Shown one piece after another: positions 1 through 8,764 of a stretch of DNA of 64,000 nucleotides. Source of the DNA: VRUE01 sp040879985 (GTDB taxonomy: Bacteria > Actinomycetota > Thermoleophilia > Solirubrobacterales > 70-9); contig JBBDJH010000007.1 in assembly GCA_040879985.1 (NCBI GenBank), positions 1-64,000 on the forward strand. The letters run 5' to 3'. How positions within the stretch are numbered: position 1 is the first letter of the stretch; every line of letters starts with the position of its first letter. The translations under genes and the position numbers were made by a program. The notes under the pieces are model-generated. The model did no database searches. It saw only the letters and a list, made by a program, of their open reading frames with translations, and was not told the origin of the DNA.

Positions 1-29
1 CACCCGACACCTCCGTGTCTAATTGGGTG
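1..29. terminator. Nested hairpin at the window edge
   Basis: CACCC (1-5) can pair with GGGTG (25-29), enclosing GACAC (6-10) and GTGTC (15-19). It could be the terminator of a gene lying left of the window, but no U-tract follows, so this is weak. Confidence 0.25.
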
Positions 30-160
30 TCCGGTCGGAACCGGGTGCGGGGGAGGCGGACCCTAATCTCGACATCGGAGAGCTTGTCGGGTACCTCCCG
101 GAAGACTCGGCGTCTGGACCTTCGACGTAGGGATGCTTTTTCCGCATACTGCCGTCCCTT

Positions 161-213
161 GAAGTGGCTCCCGCGAGATTGCACGAGCCACAATCCATCC
201 GAAACCACCGGAA
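161..213. repeat. Imperfect direct repeat, left copy (pairs with 9558-9611)
   Basis: This copy and 9558-9611 share GAAGTGGC at the start, GAGCCACAATCCA in the middle and CACCGGAA at the end. By eye about 40 of 54 positions match. The two copies bracket the CBASS-like, Wadjet-like and Abi genes, and the right copy lies ~120 bp from a tRNA-Phe-like attachment site. They may be decayed ends of an integrated element. Confidence 0.45.
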
Positions 214-303
214 ACTGAAACCGTGGTCCCTTCGGTTCGAATGTGTGTTGCGGTGTACGAGTCGGAATCGTGCTCCCGTAGGCTTGTCGTCGGAGATCAG
301 GTA

Positions 304-343
304 GTACCACTGCCGATGCCGTTGCAGGCATCGGCAGTGGTAC
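304..343. repeat. Perfect 17-bp inverted repeat
   Basis: The left arm (304-320, GTACCACTGCCGATGCC) is perfectly complementary to the right arm (327-343), with a 6-nt loop GTTGCA. There is no T-run on either side, so it is not a canonical Rho-independent terminator. It may be a recombination or protein-binding site, or a structured RNA. Confidence 0.6.
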
Positions 344-539
344 CGGGCGAGCTCACCGGCGATCCGGTCGACCTCTTCACCGACGAGCACCCAAAGACAG
401 GCAAGAAGAAGCGGACAATTCGCTTACGGGCAGGACTTTTCGGCATCGACCAAGCCGCTGAGCGCTCGACTGCTGCGTAGGGGTTCTCCGTCGTCCCCAT
501 CGGATACATATTCACTCGCAGCAACTTGTTGAGCCCTCT

Positions 540-585
540 GACGACCCGCCCGTACCCGGCTTAACCAACCGGGTGGCGGGTCGTC
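540..585. repeat. Long stem-loop upstream of the CBASS-like operon
   Basis: GACGACCCGCC (540-550) pairs with GGCGGGTCGTC (575-585), and the inner ACCCGG (554-559) pairs with CCGGGT (569-574). It could end transcription coming from the left or act in the leader of the operon starting at 691. A single thymine cluster (CTTT) follows, too short for a standard terminator. Confidence 0.4.
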
Positions 586-690
586 GCAGCTTTGACGTCC
601 GAGCCGACCGATTTCATCTAAGGCGAACCTGGGTGTGGTGCCCTCGTTCAGGCTCTAACAAGACCGAATTTGCTGCGAAAGGAAATTTAG

Positions 691-1770
691 ATGTCCTCCA
701 GTTCTGTGGCCGCCAAAGTCCCGGCCGATGTCGCCCTCAATGAAATTTTGCACGAGATCTCCGTGCCGACGGCCGTTCTCGAAGAGGCACGCCGCCGCCG
801 AGATCGCGTTCTCGCGATCGCCGAAGAACACGATGCCGCGCGCGATGGGGCTGGGTTTGCCTCTGGCAGTGTCGCGCACGGAACGGCCAATCGTCCCCTT
901 GAGGACGCTGATTGCGGAGTCAAGGTCAACCGCCGCTTCGAGGCGTTTCGCGTTTTCGGTCCCGACGCTGCCGAAGACCGCGGACCCGAGGCGTTCATCA
1001 AGCTGTTCTCGGAGTTCGTCTTGCGCCGCCTCCGGCGCCGCTACCCAAACGCCGAGGTCGATTTGAACGGCAATCGCGCCATCAAGTTCCTCATCAACGA
1101 GACCGTCGAGATCGACGAGTGGGGGCCGGTCGACCCCTATGTCGAGCTGATCGTCGGCCTTGATCGGGTCGACGCTCCGGGAATCTGGATCCCCAACCGG
1201 CGCAAGCGCGGCTGGGACCCAGCCGATCCTGAGCTTCACACCGAGATGATGGTGATGCGCCACCCCGAAGCGCTGCGCGTGCTTCGAGCACATATCCTGC
1301 GTCTCAGCAAGCGGGCCGTGAAGCGCGATGCCGCTAACGGGGGCGTTGCCGTCATGTACTCCTGGAACCTGAGCGCACTCGCGCTTGAACTCATCACCGA
1401 AACGGCCCCACTCGCTCCGGCTCTGCATGCGTTCCTGAGTGGCGCTTCCGGGAGCATCGCCTCCGGGCTCACCGAGGACCCGGCGCCGGCGGTGACCGAG
1501 CCGATCAAGCTCCCCGAGGGGGTCAGCAGCGAGCGGGCTTCTCGGCGCTTGGGCGAGATGGCGGCGATCGTCGAAGCCGCCCTCGATGCTCGCTCCAAGG
1601 AGGGTGCCCGAGCCCATCTCGAAGAGCTCTTCGGTCCCGAGATCGAGGGGATCCTGGCTCGCGAGCGCCGCGCGCTCCAGCGGGGCACACGTGGCGGCAA
1701 CGGGGCTGCCCTCGCTACTGGCCTCGGGATCGAGACCCCGCCGAAGGCAACGCGCTCAGGCGGCGCGTAG
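691..1770 (+). CDS. CD-NTase-like nucleotidyltransferase (CBASS-like cyclase)
   Basis: A 359-aa protein of the nucleotidyltransferase fold. The pattern G-S (59-60) followed by E-D-A-D (71-74) matches the GS...DxD active site of CD-NTases, and D148 in VDPYVELI is a good candidate for the third acidic residue. The later IWIPNRR...W...PELHTE stretch resembles the segment after the third acid in CBASS cyclases. Such enzymes make cyclic oligonucleotides on phage infection. The start is supported by AAAGGA upstream. The stop overlaps the next start by one base, so translation is likely coupled to the E2-like gene. Fold and motifs are seen; the cyclase function and its nucleotide product are inferred. 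Confidence 0.75.
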   Translation: MSSSSVAAKVPADVALNEILHEISVPTAVLEEARRRRDRVLAIAEEHDAARDGAGFASGSVAHGTANRPLEDADCGVKVNRRFEAFRVFGPDAAEDRGPEAFIKLFSEFVLRRLRRRYPNAEVDLNGNRAIKFLINETVEIDEWGPVDPYVELIVGLDRVDAPGIWIPNRRKRGWDPADPELHTEMMVMRHPEALRVLRAHILRLSKRAVKRDAANGGVAVMYSWNLSALALELITETAPLAPALHAFLSGASGSIASGLTEDPAPAVTEPIKLPEGVSSERASRRLGEMAAIVEAALDARSKEGARAHLEELFGPEIEGILARERRALQRGTRGGNGAALATGLGIETPPKATRSGGA

Positions 1771-2237
1771 TGATCCGCTCGCCTCAGCAGGGGCGGGCCG
1801 GCGATTTCGTTCACGACATCGCCGGCCAGTTCCTGCTCGAGGCCGACGCTCGCCATGACGGGATGGCAATCGAGCGTGAGTTCGCCAACGGCGCCCTGAG
1901 TTACCGCTTCGCCGTCGGCGTGCCGGCCAGCAGCAAGGAGCGATTGCTACGAGCAGAATTCATCCCTGGGATCGCCAACCCCGCAGTCTTCGTCGACGGC
2001 CCTTGCTGCCTGCGCCACCGCTGGGCCAACGACTCACTCTGCATGTGGGACCCCAATGCACTCGCGAGTGAACGCTGGGTCTGTGGCGATGGCTTGCCGG
2101 CGCTCGCCGCTCACGTTCGCCTGCACCTCCACTGCGAGGCGGAGTGCCGAGCCGGTCGCCCTTGGCCGAAGGTTGAGATGTCTGGCGAGCATCCCCGGAA
2201 GCCGCGCTGCCCCAGCTGTCGCGGGCGCGGTCGGTGA
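1770..2237 (+). CDS. E2-like ubiquitin-conjugating-fold protein (CBASS type II-short-like)
   Basis: A 155-aa protein. Residues 81-91 (LRHRWANDSLC) followed by MWDP, W103 and a DGL motif match the prokaryotic E2 pattern in which Cys91 would be the catalytic cysteine. H141, after a G-x-PWP-x-x-E stretch, fits the conserved C-terminal histidine. Bacterial E2-like proteins without an E1 domain are known partners of CD-NTases in short type II CBASS, where they modify or prime the cyclase. The C-terminal CPSC motif is an extra feature and may bind zinc. It starts with GTG overlapping the cyclase stop, and its stop overlaps the next GTG by 4 nt. A conjugation role is inferred. Confidence 0.68.
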   Translation: MIRSPQQGRAGDFVHDIAGQFLLEADARHDGMAIEREFANGALSYRFAVGVPASSKERLLRAEFIPGIANPAVFVDGPCCLRHRWANDSLCMWDPNALASERWVCGDGLPALAAHVRLHLHCEAECRAGRPWPKVEMSGEHPRKPRCPSCRGRGR

Positions 2238-2785
2238 TCACCTTCGCTGAGATCAGCCCCGCGGTTGTTGCCGCAAGCATCAGCGCTGCTGTCAGCCTCT
2301 TCGGCATTCTCGTCGGCCTCTGGATCAACGGTGATCGCGCCGAGCGTCAGCGACGCCGTGAACTTCACGCCCGCTCCCTGGCAGCTGCTCTCTCTTACGG
2401 CGAGATGCCGTTCATGATTCGCAGGCGCCGCTGGGAGGAGGATGCGCAAAGCAGTGAGCGGGTGCGCCTTTCCGATCACCTCTCAGCTGTCAAAGCTGAG
2501 CTATCGACTTGCCAGGTCCTCCTCTCCGCCGACGGAGATCGGCAGGTGTCGCGAGCCTACGACGAGTTGATTCATGTCGCACGCGCGACTGCTGGCGCGG
2601 AGGCACACGCCGCCTGGAAGGATCCCGCTATCAAGACCGATGCCGAGATGAACATGGGTCCGCTGTTCGATCGTCTTGCTGACTTTCGTCGTGAGCTTCT
2701 CGCTTTCGAGCAGGCGTTGGGCCAAGCCACGCTGCCTCGGCGCCTGCGCCTACAGCACCAATTACGCCGTGACAGTTCTTCTTGA
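2234..2785 (+). CDS. One-TM protein, likely effector of the CBASS-like operon
   Basis: A 183-aa protein with one strong N-terminal membrane segment (about residues 8-31, VVAASISAAVSLFGILVGLWI) followed by a basic, helical cytoplasmic region. No nuclease, phospholipase or SAVED motif is visible. It starts at GTG inside the E2-like stop (GTGA overlap), so it is the third member of a tightly coupled operon. In CBASS the remaining gene is normally the effector, and membrane effectors disrupt the envelope on nucleotide binding. This protein is not a recognised effector family, so the role rests on position and the TM segment alone. Confidence 0.6.
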   Translation: MITFAEISPAVVAASISAAVSLFGILVGLWINGDRAERQRRRELHARSLAAALSYGEMPFMIRRRRWEEDAQSSERVRLSDHLSAVKAELSTCQVLLSADGDRQVSRAYDELIHVARATAGAEAHAAWKDPAIKTDAEMNMGPLFDRLADFRRELLAFEQALGQATLPRRLRLQHQLRRDSSS

Positions 2786-2841
2786 CGTAGACGTGCCCCG
2801 CTGTGCTTACCTGGTCCCCGCCTAGGGTCTAGGGTCGAGCA

Positions 2842-4137
2842 ATGACCGATACCGATATGGAGCGCTCACGTTTGGGGTCGGGCAAGGGGCAGGATCGTCC
2901 CTCGCCTCGGCTGGCTGACGAGCGGGAAGGCACGATTGATTCCTTCGAAGACGGTGGGCCCGAGCCGGTCCTGCGCGTCCCAGAGGATCTGACGCCGCTG
3001 CCTGCCGTAGATGCGGCGATGCCTCTGCTTGAGCATTTCGCCACGGTCGTCGGGCGCAAACGAGCCCGGTTCAAGATTGCCCTCCTCAAGACGCTGCAGG
3101 GCGATGGCGCCGGGCGCTGGAAGATTCGGCGGCTGCAGGAGATCGTCCATTGGTTGGAGCCAAGCTCGGTCACCGACATCGTCGCTGAGCTCAAGGCTGT
3201 CGATGTCCTCTCCTACGAGCAGGTCACCGGGTTCTACCGGTTGACGCCGAGCGCGCGGGTCGTCACGGCGCTGCTAGACGCGATGACGATCCCGGAGGTT
3301 CACCCACGATCGCTGATCAAGTTCCTCAACAAGGCGATGGCTTTGGCGCAGGCCGGTGGAGCCGGCGACGACGTCGTCCTACGGCAGTTCCAGTCGGCCA
3401 TCGCAGTCCTTCAGGGCGATTGGGACGATCTGACTCGTCTGCTCGACGATCACTCCGACAGCGCGCTGCTTGAAGCAGCCGAGCTCGTCCGGATTCATGT
3501 CGACGACATGCGTGAGCTGCTGGACGAGCACCAGACTTTCTTTGCCGCCCACCGCGACCGGGGCGACTTTCTCGACGCGGATCAGGAAGCCCTCGACCTT
3601 GTCGCCAAGCTGGGGACGATGTCAGCCGAGGTGATCCAGGCGGTCTCCGGGCGGGCCGACGAACGGATGAAGGCCGGGCTTCGCGTCGACCGGACCGACA
3701 TCCGCGACTTCCTTGCTTCGCGCGAGGCGGATGACCTGTCTGCGCTCGTTGCCGATCTCGCCGCGCCGGCGCCGTTCGTAGTGGCAATCGCGCCCGCGGT
3801 CGCCTTCGACGCCCTGGCCGAAGCCTCAGAGCGGGTCGCCTCGACGCCGCCGACCATGCCGCCGCCGATCGTGCTTACCCGTGAACCCCAGGAGTCGATC
3901 CCCGATCCGGCAGAGGTCATTCGCGACGAGCTTTTCGAGCTCGACAAACCGACGACGGTCGCCGAACTGACGGTTCGCGAGGAATGGGAGGAGTCGATCG
4001 CCCGGCACTCAGCTCTGCTCGATGCCTACTCGCGCTGGGTCGAGCTGCCAAACCTGACCCATGACTTGGACTGCGAGGAGCCCGAAGAATCAGAGGTCTG
4101 GCGTGTGTCGAAGACGACGATCGAGGCAGACCAGTGA
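2842..4137 (+). CDS. JetA-like kleisin subunit of a Wadjet-like SMC system
   Basis: A 431-aa, largely helical and acidic protein placed first in a four-gene operon with a KITE-like protein, an SMC ATPase and a Toprim-type protein. That order matches Wadjet (JetABCD, also EptABCD and MksBEFG), which recognises and cuts closed-circular plasmids. The N-terminal ~130 residues include likely winged-helix segments (RFKIALLKTLQ...IVHWLEP). Residues ~180-300 are long helices, as in MukF-type kleisins. The assignment relies mostly on context because kleisins diverge quickly. The stop overlaps the next start by 4 nt (GTGA). Wadjet subtype is not assigned. Confidence 0.65.
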   Translation: MTDTDMERSRLGSGKGQDRPSPRLADEREGTIDSFEDGGPEPVLRVPEDLTPLPAVDAAMPLLEHFATVVGRKRARFKIALLKTLQGDGAGRWKIRRLQEIVHWLEPSSVTDIVAELKAVDVLSYEQVTGFYRLTPSARVVTALLDAMTIPEVHPRSLIKFLNKAMALAQAGGAGDDVVLRQFQSAIAVLQGDWDDLTRLLDDHSDSALLEAAELVRIHVDDMRELLDEHQTFFAAHRDRGDFLDADQEALDLVAKLGTMSAEVIQAVSGRADERMKAGLRVDRTDIRDFLASREADDLSALVADLAAPAPFVVAIAPAVAFDALAEASERVASTPPTMPPPIVLTREPQESIPDPAEVIRDELFELDKPTTVAELTVREEWEESIARHSALLDAYSRWVELPNLTHDLDCEEPEESEVWRVSKTTIEADQ

Positions 4138-4700
4138 GAACCCCGGCTCAGACTGCCGCCATGCTTGTCGCCGGCACGCTGGAGCGGGCACAGTGGCCTG
4201 AACTTGACGATGAGGACTTCGCTGGCGAGGTCCGTGATCGCCTGGGCACGGTTGGGTTGGAGCTCGTCGGTGCCTCCGGCAAGTGGTTGGCCCGCCCGAA
4301 ACACGCTCCGACCGACGACACCGATGGGTTCGAGCCTGCGTTCGCGCTGAACACCGTCGAGCTGGCGGTGATCGCCGCTCTGTATTTGCACCTGCGGTAC
4401 CTCCCGCGGAACGCCGATGGCGCAGAAGACGGCGAGGAGCCATCGGTCGCCGTCGAGGAGCTCCTGCGAGCGTTTCCGGGTTACTCGTCCCGCTTCATCT
4501 CGCAAATCGTCGTCGGTCATCTGCGCAATGCCGGTTTCGTCCGTCGCGAAAACGACCGGCTCTACGCTGGGCCCTACCTGGCTGCACTGAACGAGATCGA
4601 GGCCGATGAGCGGTCTCAGGTCGCATTGGGCAACTTCCAGTTGCGGCGCTATCTCAAGCAGAGGGCTGCGGAGCTGGAGGACGACCATGCCTCAGATTGA
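4134..4700 (+). CDS. JetB-like KITE subunit of the Wadjet-like system
   Basis: A 188-aa protein with a predicted winged-helix core (about residues 66-150: helical ELAVIAALYLHLRYL, then VAVEELLRAF, then ISQIVVGHLRNAGFV) ending in an acidic tail. This size and fold fit MukE/JetB-type KITE proteins that bridge kleisin and SMC. It starts at GTG overlapping the JetA-like stop and its 3' end overlaps the SMC start at 4687, so the subunits are translationally coupled. The family call is from fold and neighbours, not from a signature motif. Confidence 0.62.
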   Translation: MRTPAQTAAMLVAGTLERAQWPELDDEDFAGEVRDRLGTVGLELVGASGKWLARPKHAPTDDTDGFEPAFALNTVELAVIAALYLHLRYLPRNADGAEDGEEPSVAVEELLRAFPGYSSRFISQIVVGHLRNAGFVRRENDRLYAGPYLAALNEIEADERSQVALGNFQLRRYLKQRAAELEDDHASD

Positions 4701-7470
4701 GCAGATCCAGGTCTACTACTGGGGCCCGTTGCGCGCCGATCCGATCGAGCTCGCCGTGGACGGAATCAACGTCGCCACCGGTCCCAACGGTTCGGGCAAG
4801 ACCACCTCGCTCGACGCGCTGAAGCTGATGTTCGGTGTCTCGGATCTCTCGCGCCGGCCGGCCGACTACATCTACGACGGCGGCGGGGAGGAGGGTGCCA
4901 AGCGAGCCAGTCGAGCCCTCGTCAAGGCCATCTTCGCCAACCCGCAGGGGCCGGGGCGTACCGGCCGCCTCTTCGCTGCCGCCGGACGTGGCTGCGAGGC
5001 AAGCGCGCATGTCACGGCCATCTGCGAGGTTACGCGCGACGGCAGGCGCCGCTACGCGATGCTGCCAGGCGCTCGGGTCTGGGGTGCCGGCGGGGATGAC
5101 CTGGACGCCGAGATCAACGCTCTTCGAACCGAGATCACCGCGAACCAGTGGCTGAATTCGCGCGCGTGGACGGAGCTGCTGGCCCGGGCTGGCGTCTCGA
5201 GAGCGCTGCTGGGGGTCATCTCGGTCAAGCAGGGTGAGACTGACAAGACGATCGAGGGCCCACCGGAGGCTCTTTTGCGGCGTGTCTTGGAGCTGACCGG
5301 CAAGCAGGAGACCCTCGATGAATTCCGGCAGGCGAAGTCCGATCTAGTCGAGGCCCGCCGGAGCTACGACGATGTCAACGAGCGGTTGTCCTCGGAACGC
5401 AGCCAGCTCAAGGCCTTGACGCTGCAGGCTCGCCAGCACGAGGAGTTCATCGAACTCGGCAAGCGAAAGTCGTGGATCGAGGAAATTGGCTTGCCGAGTG
5501 CGACCCGAATCGCCAAGACCACGGCCCGAGCCGATCTCGCCACCGAGCGCGAGGGTCAGGCCGCGGCATTGGAGCGAATGCGCGAGGAGCAGGCCAGGTT
5601 GCGCGACTCGATCCCCGAGCTGGAGAGCCGCGCCAAGGAACTCGACGGCCAAGCCAGCCAGCTGCGCGAGCGTGAACGCGAAGCGCGCACCGCGCACACT
5701 ACTGCGGCCGAGGTATGTGCGCAGGCACGGGCCGAGGTGAGCACCCAGCAGGGTTTGGTTGACGCGGCCCGCACGCTTGTCGGCGACGAAGAGTTGAGTC
5801 CTGCTCTAGCCGAGACTCGACAGGTGGCTGCGGAACGGGCCCGCGACGAGCTTGCCTCCGCCGAGCGCGAGCGCGAGGAGCTGACCGTTGAGATTGCGGA
5901 CCTGAAGGCCGGCAGGCCCGCCCGGCCTGCTGCGCTCGATGAGTTTCGCGATGCGCTGCGTGCCGCTGGAATCGAGTCAGAGCTCGTGGCCGAGCATCTG
6001 GAGGTTCCACAGGCCGTCGCTGCCGAAGCGGTCTTGGGCAATGGGGTTTGGGGGCTCGTCGTCGACGGCGAGCACCTCGGTACGGCGATTGCCATGGCTC
6101 GCGAGCGCGGCTATCGCCTACCTGTCATCGCCTCAGGTACTGGGACGACTGGAGGTGCGCTCGGTGGCGCGACCGGCCTCGATGCAGCCGGTGCCTATCT
6201 GGCAGAGATCGATCTTCCGTTCGGGCAACCCGGTGTCAGCGACGACGGGGTCGTGATGGGTCGGACGTGGGCGGCGCTGCGAGCGCCAGAGCGTCCCGTC
6301 CTTGGACACCAAGCCCGCGCTTTGCGGTTGGCGGCGGCACAGGCACGGGTGGAGGAGCTCGACGGGCTTTTGCCCGACCTCCGTCTGCACGCCGATACGG
6401 CCCAGCGCACCGCCTTCGCGGTCGCCCAGGCTGTGCCGGCCGCGGCGGATATCGGCGCGCTGCGCGAGGCTCTGGTCGTCGCTGAAGAGCGGTTGGCCCA
6501 CGCAAGCGAAGCCTACGATCAGATGGCTGGCGAACTGCAGACGATCGACCGCCAGATCGGTCGGATCGAGAGCGAATTGGGAACGCAGCGAGATAGGCTC
6601 GTGGTCGTCGAGCGCGAGGTCAAGACCCGTGCCCCACAGATCGAGACCTATGACCGGCGCCTGGCGGACCTCGACGCGGAGTTGGAAGCCCTTCTGGCCA
6701 TTCCGGAGGACGTTGACATCGCCACGCTTGGAACGGTCGAGACCCTCACGCACGAGGTCGAGCGGGTTACGGAGCGGTTGGCCGACGATCAACGCTTTCC
6801 CGAGGAGGTCCGCGGCGAGCTCATCCTCGCCCACCAGGATGCCCAGGAGCGAAAGGTCGCCGAGGTGAGCGAGATGCTCGAAGGTCGACGCGAGGATCTC
6901 GACAATGTCGCAGTAGAAGTACAGAGGGCGAGAGAGCGATACGACCAGCACATCCGCCAGGTCGTCGGTTTGCTGGCCAAGCGGTTCCGTCAGGTTTGCG
7001 ATCAGGCTGGCATGGACGGCGACATCGAATTGCGCCCAGGGGAGACCGAGGGCGAGTTCGGAATCGACGTCAAGGTTGCTCACGTCCAAGGTGAGCCCAA
7101 GCGCTCATATCGCTCGTCGGCCCATTCGAGCGGTCAACGGGCCAAGATCTCTCTGTTGATCCTCCTGGCGGCGATGGGGCTCGAAGGCTCAGCCGATCTG
7201 CTCATCATGGACGAGCACGCTGCTCACCTCGACTCCCGCAACATCGATGCTGTGGCCGAGGTCATGAACGCCCTCAAGCACAAGGTCCAGTTCATCCTGG
7301 CAACGCCCACCAACGCCGAGGCCGGGCGCCTCCAATGGTGTGATCACCAGTTCGCTTTCTATCCCCGCTCTGCGGGCGAGCCCTTCGCTCCGCCCGTGCG
7401 CATCTTTACTCGTCGGCCGGTTGACGGCGAGCGCTACGCCGAGATGGGACAGTTGGCTCTTGCGGATTGA
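4687..7470 (+). CDS. JetC-like SMC ATPase of the Wadjet-like system
   Basis: A 927-aa SMC/Rad50-type ATPase. Walker A is GPNGSGKTT (residues 32-40). Two long coiled coils flank a hinge-like globular region (~410-560). The ABC signature SSGQRAKISL lies near residue 813 and Walker B with its D-loop (LLIMDEHAAHLD) near 837. In Wadjet this motor extrudes DNA loops and delivers circular DNA to JetD. The ATG at 4687 is chosen because the next residues begin the conserved β-strand (QIEQIQVYYWGPL); longer in-frame starts lie inside the upstream gene. It overlaps the JetB-like gene by 14 nt. All ATPase motifs look intact. Confidence 0.85.
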   Translation: MPQIEQIQVYYWGPLRADPIELAVDGINVATGPNGSGKTTSLDALKLMFGVSDLSRRPADYIYDGGGEEGAKRASRALVKAIFANPQGPGRTGRLFAAAGRGCEASAHVTAICEVTRDGRRRYAMLPGARVWGAGGDDLDAEINALRTEITANQWLNSRAWTELLARAGVSRALLGVISVKQGETDKTIEGPPEALLRRVLELTGKQETLDEFRQAKSDLVEARRSYDDVNERLSSERSQLKALTLQARQHEEFIELGKRKSWIEEIGLPSATRIAKTTARADLATEREGQAAALERMREEQARLRDSIPELESRAKELDGQASQLREREREARTAHTTAAEVCAQARAEVSTQQGLVDAARTLVGDEELSPALAETRQVAAERARDELASAEREREELTVEIADLKAGRPARPAALDEFRDALRAAGIESELVAEHLEVPQAVAAEAVLGNGVWGLVVDGEHLGTAIAMARERGYRLPVIASGTGTTGGALGGATGLDAAGAYLAEIDLPFGQPGVSDDGVVMGRTWAALRAPERPVLGHQARALRLAAAQARVEELDGLLPDLRLHADTAQRTAFAVAQAVPAAADIGALREALVVAEERLAHASEAYDQMAGELQTIDRQIGRIESELGTQRDRLVVVEREVKTRAPQIETYDRRLADLDAELEALLAIPEDVDIATLGTVETLTHEVERVTERLADDQRFPEEVRGELILAHQDAQERKVAEVSEMLEGRREDLDNVAVEVQRARERYDQHIRQVVGLLAKRFRQVCDQAGMDGDIELRPGETEGEFGIDVKVAHVQGEPKRSYRSSAHSSGQRAKISLLILLAAMGLEGSADLLIMDEHAAHLDSRNIDAVAEVMNALKHKVQFILATPTNAEAGRLQWCDHQFAFYPRSAGEPFAPPVRIFTRRPVDGERYAEMGQLALAD

Positions 7471-8680
7471 GACCTCGGAAGAGCGCGACGGCATTCGCTA
7501 CCGAAGCCTTGAGCTCAAACGTGTGCGCTATCCGCCGAAGCCGCTACGGCGGACCCGGATTCCGATGGAGCCTCCCGATCCGGACGAGGCACTGGCTAGG
7601 CTCGATGACGAGCGAGCAACAATGGCCGAGCGTGTGCTGCGAGAGGGGATCCGCGGCCGTCGGCGCTGGTCAACTTTGCGTTCCAAGAGCGGGGCACACT
7701 TTTCGCCGATACTCGTCGAGACCGAGATCCTTGATGATCTCTGCCGCCGGGCCGGACTGATCGTCGAGGACACCTGGCATCTCGACCGCTGGGTCGTCGA
7801 TGTCTTCCGGGTCGAGCCGAGCATGCGTACGTGGCTGGGGCTTGTCGACCCCGATGTCCTCCGGGCCGAACTCGAGGAGGAGCTGCGTCGGTCACAGATC
7901 GTCTCTGCGCTGGCCGACGGTCCGCCCGGTGGGCTCGACTGGCGCGCGTTTGCCTTCGTGCTGCGCGCCGGTGAGCGTGTCCTCGACCTTCGCGAGCATG
8001 GGTTCAAGCCCAGCGCCCGAGAGCTGGCGGGCCTCGTGGATCACACCAAAGCCTGGACCCTTCGTCGCAAAGAGCTCCTAGCCGAACTTATTGGCCAACC
8101 ATTTGAGGAGATCGTTAACGCTCTCGATCGCCAACTCGGGATTCGAGGCCCCCTGACGCATCCCGAGGGCGGAATCTGGGCTTCGGCGATCGCCGAAATC
8201 GACCTCGCTGTTGCCGATGAGGCGCGCGGCGTGATCCTCGTGGAGAACGCTGAGACCTTCAGAACGTTGGCTGTGCTCGCCGAGCAGAGCTGGATTGTGA
8301 TTCACGTGCCCGGCGGTCCGCCGCCAGCCGAGTGTGAGCTGATTGAGCGGTTGGCAGTTTTGGCGCCCGACCTCGTCTTTCACGTCGCTTTCGACCTTGA
8401 CCCTGCCGGCATCCGCATTGCCTCGCTTGTGCGGGGGCGAACCGGCATCGATGTTGAGGTCACGGGGATGTCTCCGGAACTCCTTGCCGAGGCCCCGTGG
8501 GCGCTGGACCTCAGTGACTGGGATCGCGACCAGCTCGCCCGGCTCAACGGAAGGGCGGGGCCGCTGGAGGATCTACGGGCAGCGATCGCAGGCAGTGGGC
8601 GGAAGGTCGAGCAGGAGACGTTTCAGCAGCGCCTGCTTCAGTTGTTCTCGGACCAGCCGGTGTCGACGCACTCAACGTAG
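7460..8680 (+). CDS. JetD-like Toprim-type nuclease of the Wadjet-like system
   Basis: About 406 aa from the TTG at 7460. The C-terminal half carries a Toprim-like signature: ILVENAETF (about 258-266), where the glutamate is the expected metal ligand, and VAFDLDPAGIRIA (about 309-321), which supplies the D-x-D pair. JetD uses this domain to cleave plasmid DNA held by the SMC complex. The N-terminal region matches the size of the JetD arm domain. The start is uncertain: TTG 7460 overlaps the SMC stop by 11 nt without a clear ribosome site, and GTG 7520 or ATG 7565 are alternatives. An ATG at 7340 would overlap the SMC gene by 131 nt and is unlikely. Confidence 0.72.
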   Translation: MRIETSEERDGIRYRSLELKRVRYPPKPLRRTRIPMEPPDPDEALARLDDERATMAERVLREGIRGRRRWSTLRSKSGAHFSPILVETEILDDLCRRAGLIVEDTWHLDRWVVDVFRVEPSMRTWLGLVDPDVLRAELEEELRRSQIVSALADGPPGGLDWRAFAFVLRAGERVLDLREHGFKPSARELAGLVDHTKAWTLRRKELLAELIGQPFEEIVNALDRQLGIRGPLTHPEGGIWASAIAEIDLAVADEARGVILVENAETFRTLAVLAEQSWIVIHVPGGPPPAECELIERLAVLAPDLVFHVAFDLDPAGIRIASLVRGRTGIDVEVTGMSPELLAEAPWALDLSDWDRDQLARLNGRAGPLEDLRAAIAGSGRKVEQETFQQRLLQLFSDQPVSTHST

Positions 8681-8764
8681 TTGGACAACAAGTCTCTGGC
8701 GCCAGGCCGACCGTCGCCAGATGCTCACAGGCAAGGAAGTTGTTGAGGTCGCTGGCCGAGATGA

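Larger units (their letters stand above)
30..690. other. Long non-coding stretch left of the defence genes
   Basis: No open frame here looks like a real gene: the short frames have no recognisable domain and no good ribosome site. The stretch holds one copy of an imperfect direct repeat (161-213), a perfect long inverted repeat (304-343) and a second strong stem (540-585). The region is best read as the edge of a mobile island. The promoter of the operon that starts at 691 should lie at its right end. Confidence 0.5.

Noticed and set aside
223..480. An 85-codon plus-strand frame through the 304-343 hairpin
   Set aside because: No ribosome site and no domain, and a perfect inverted repeat inside the frame makes coding unlikely.
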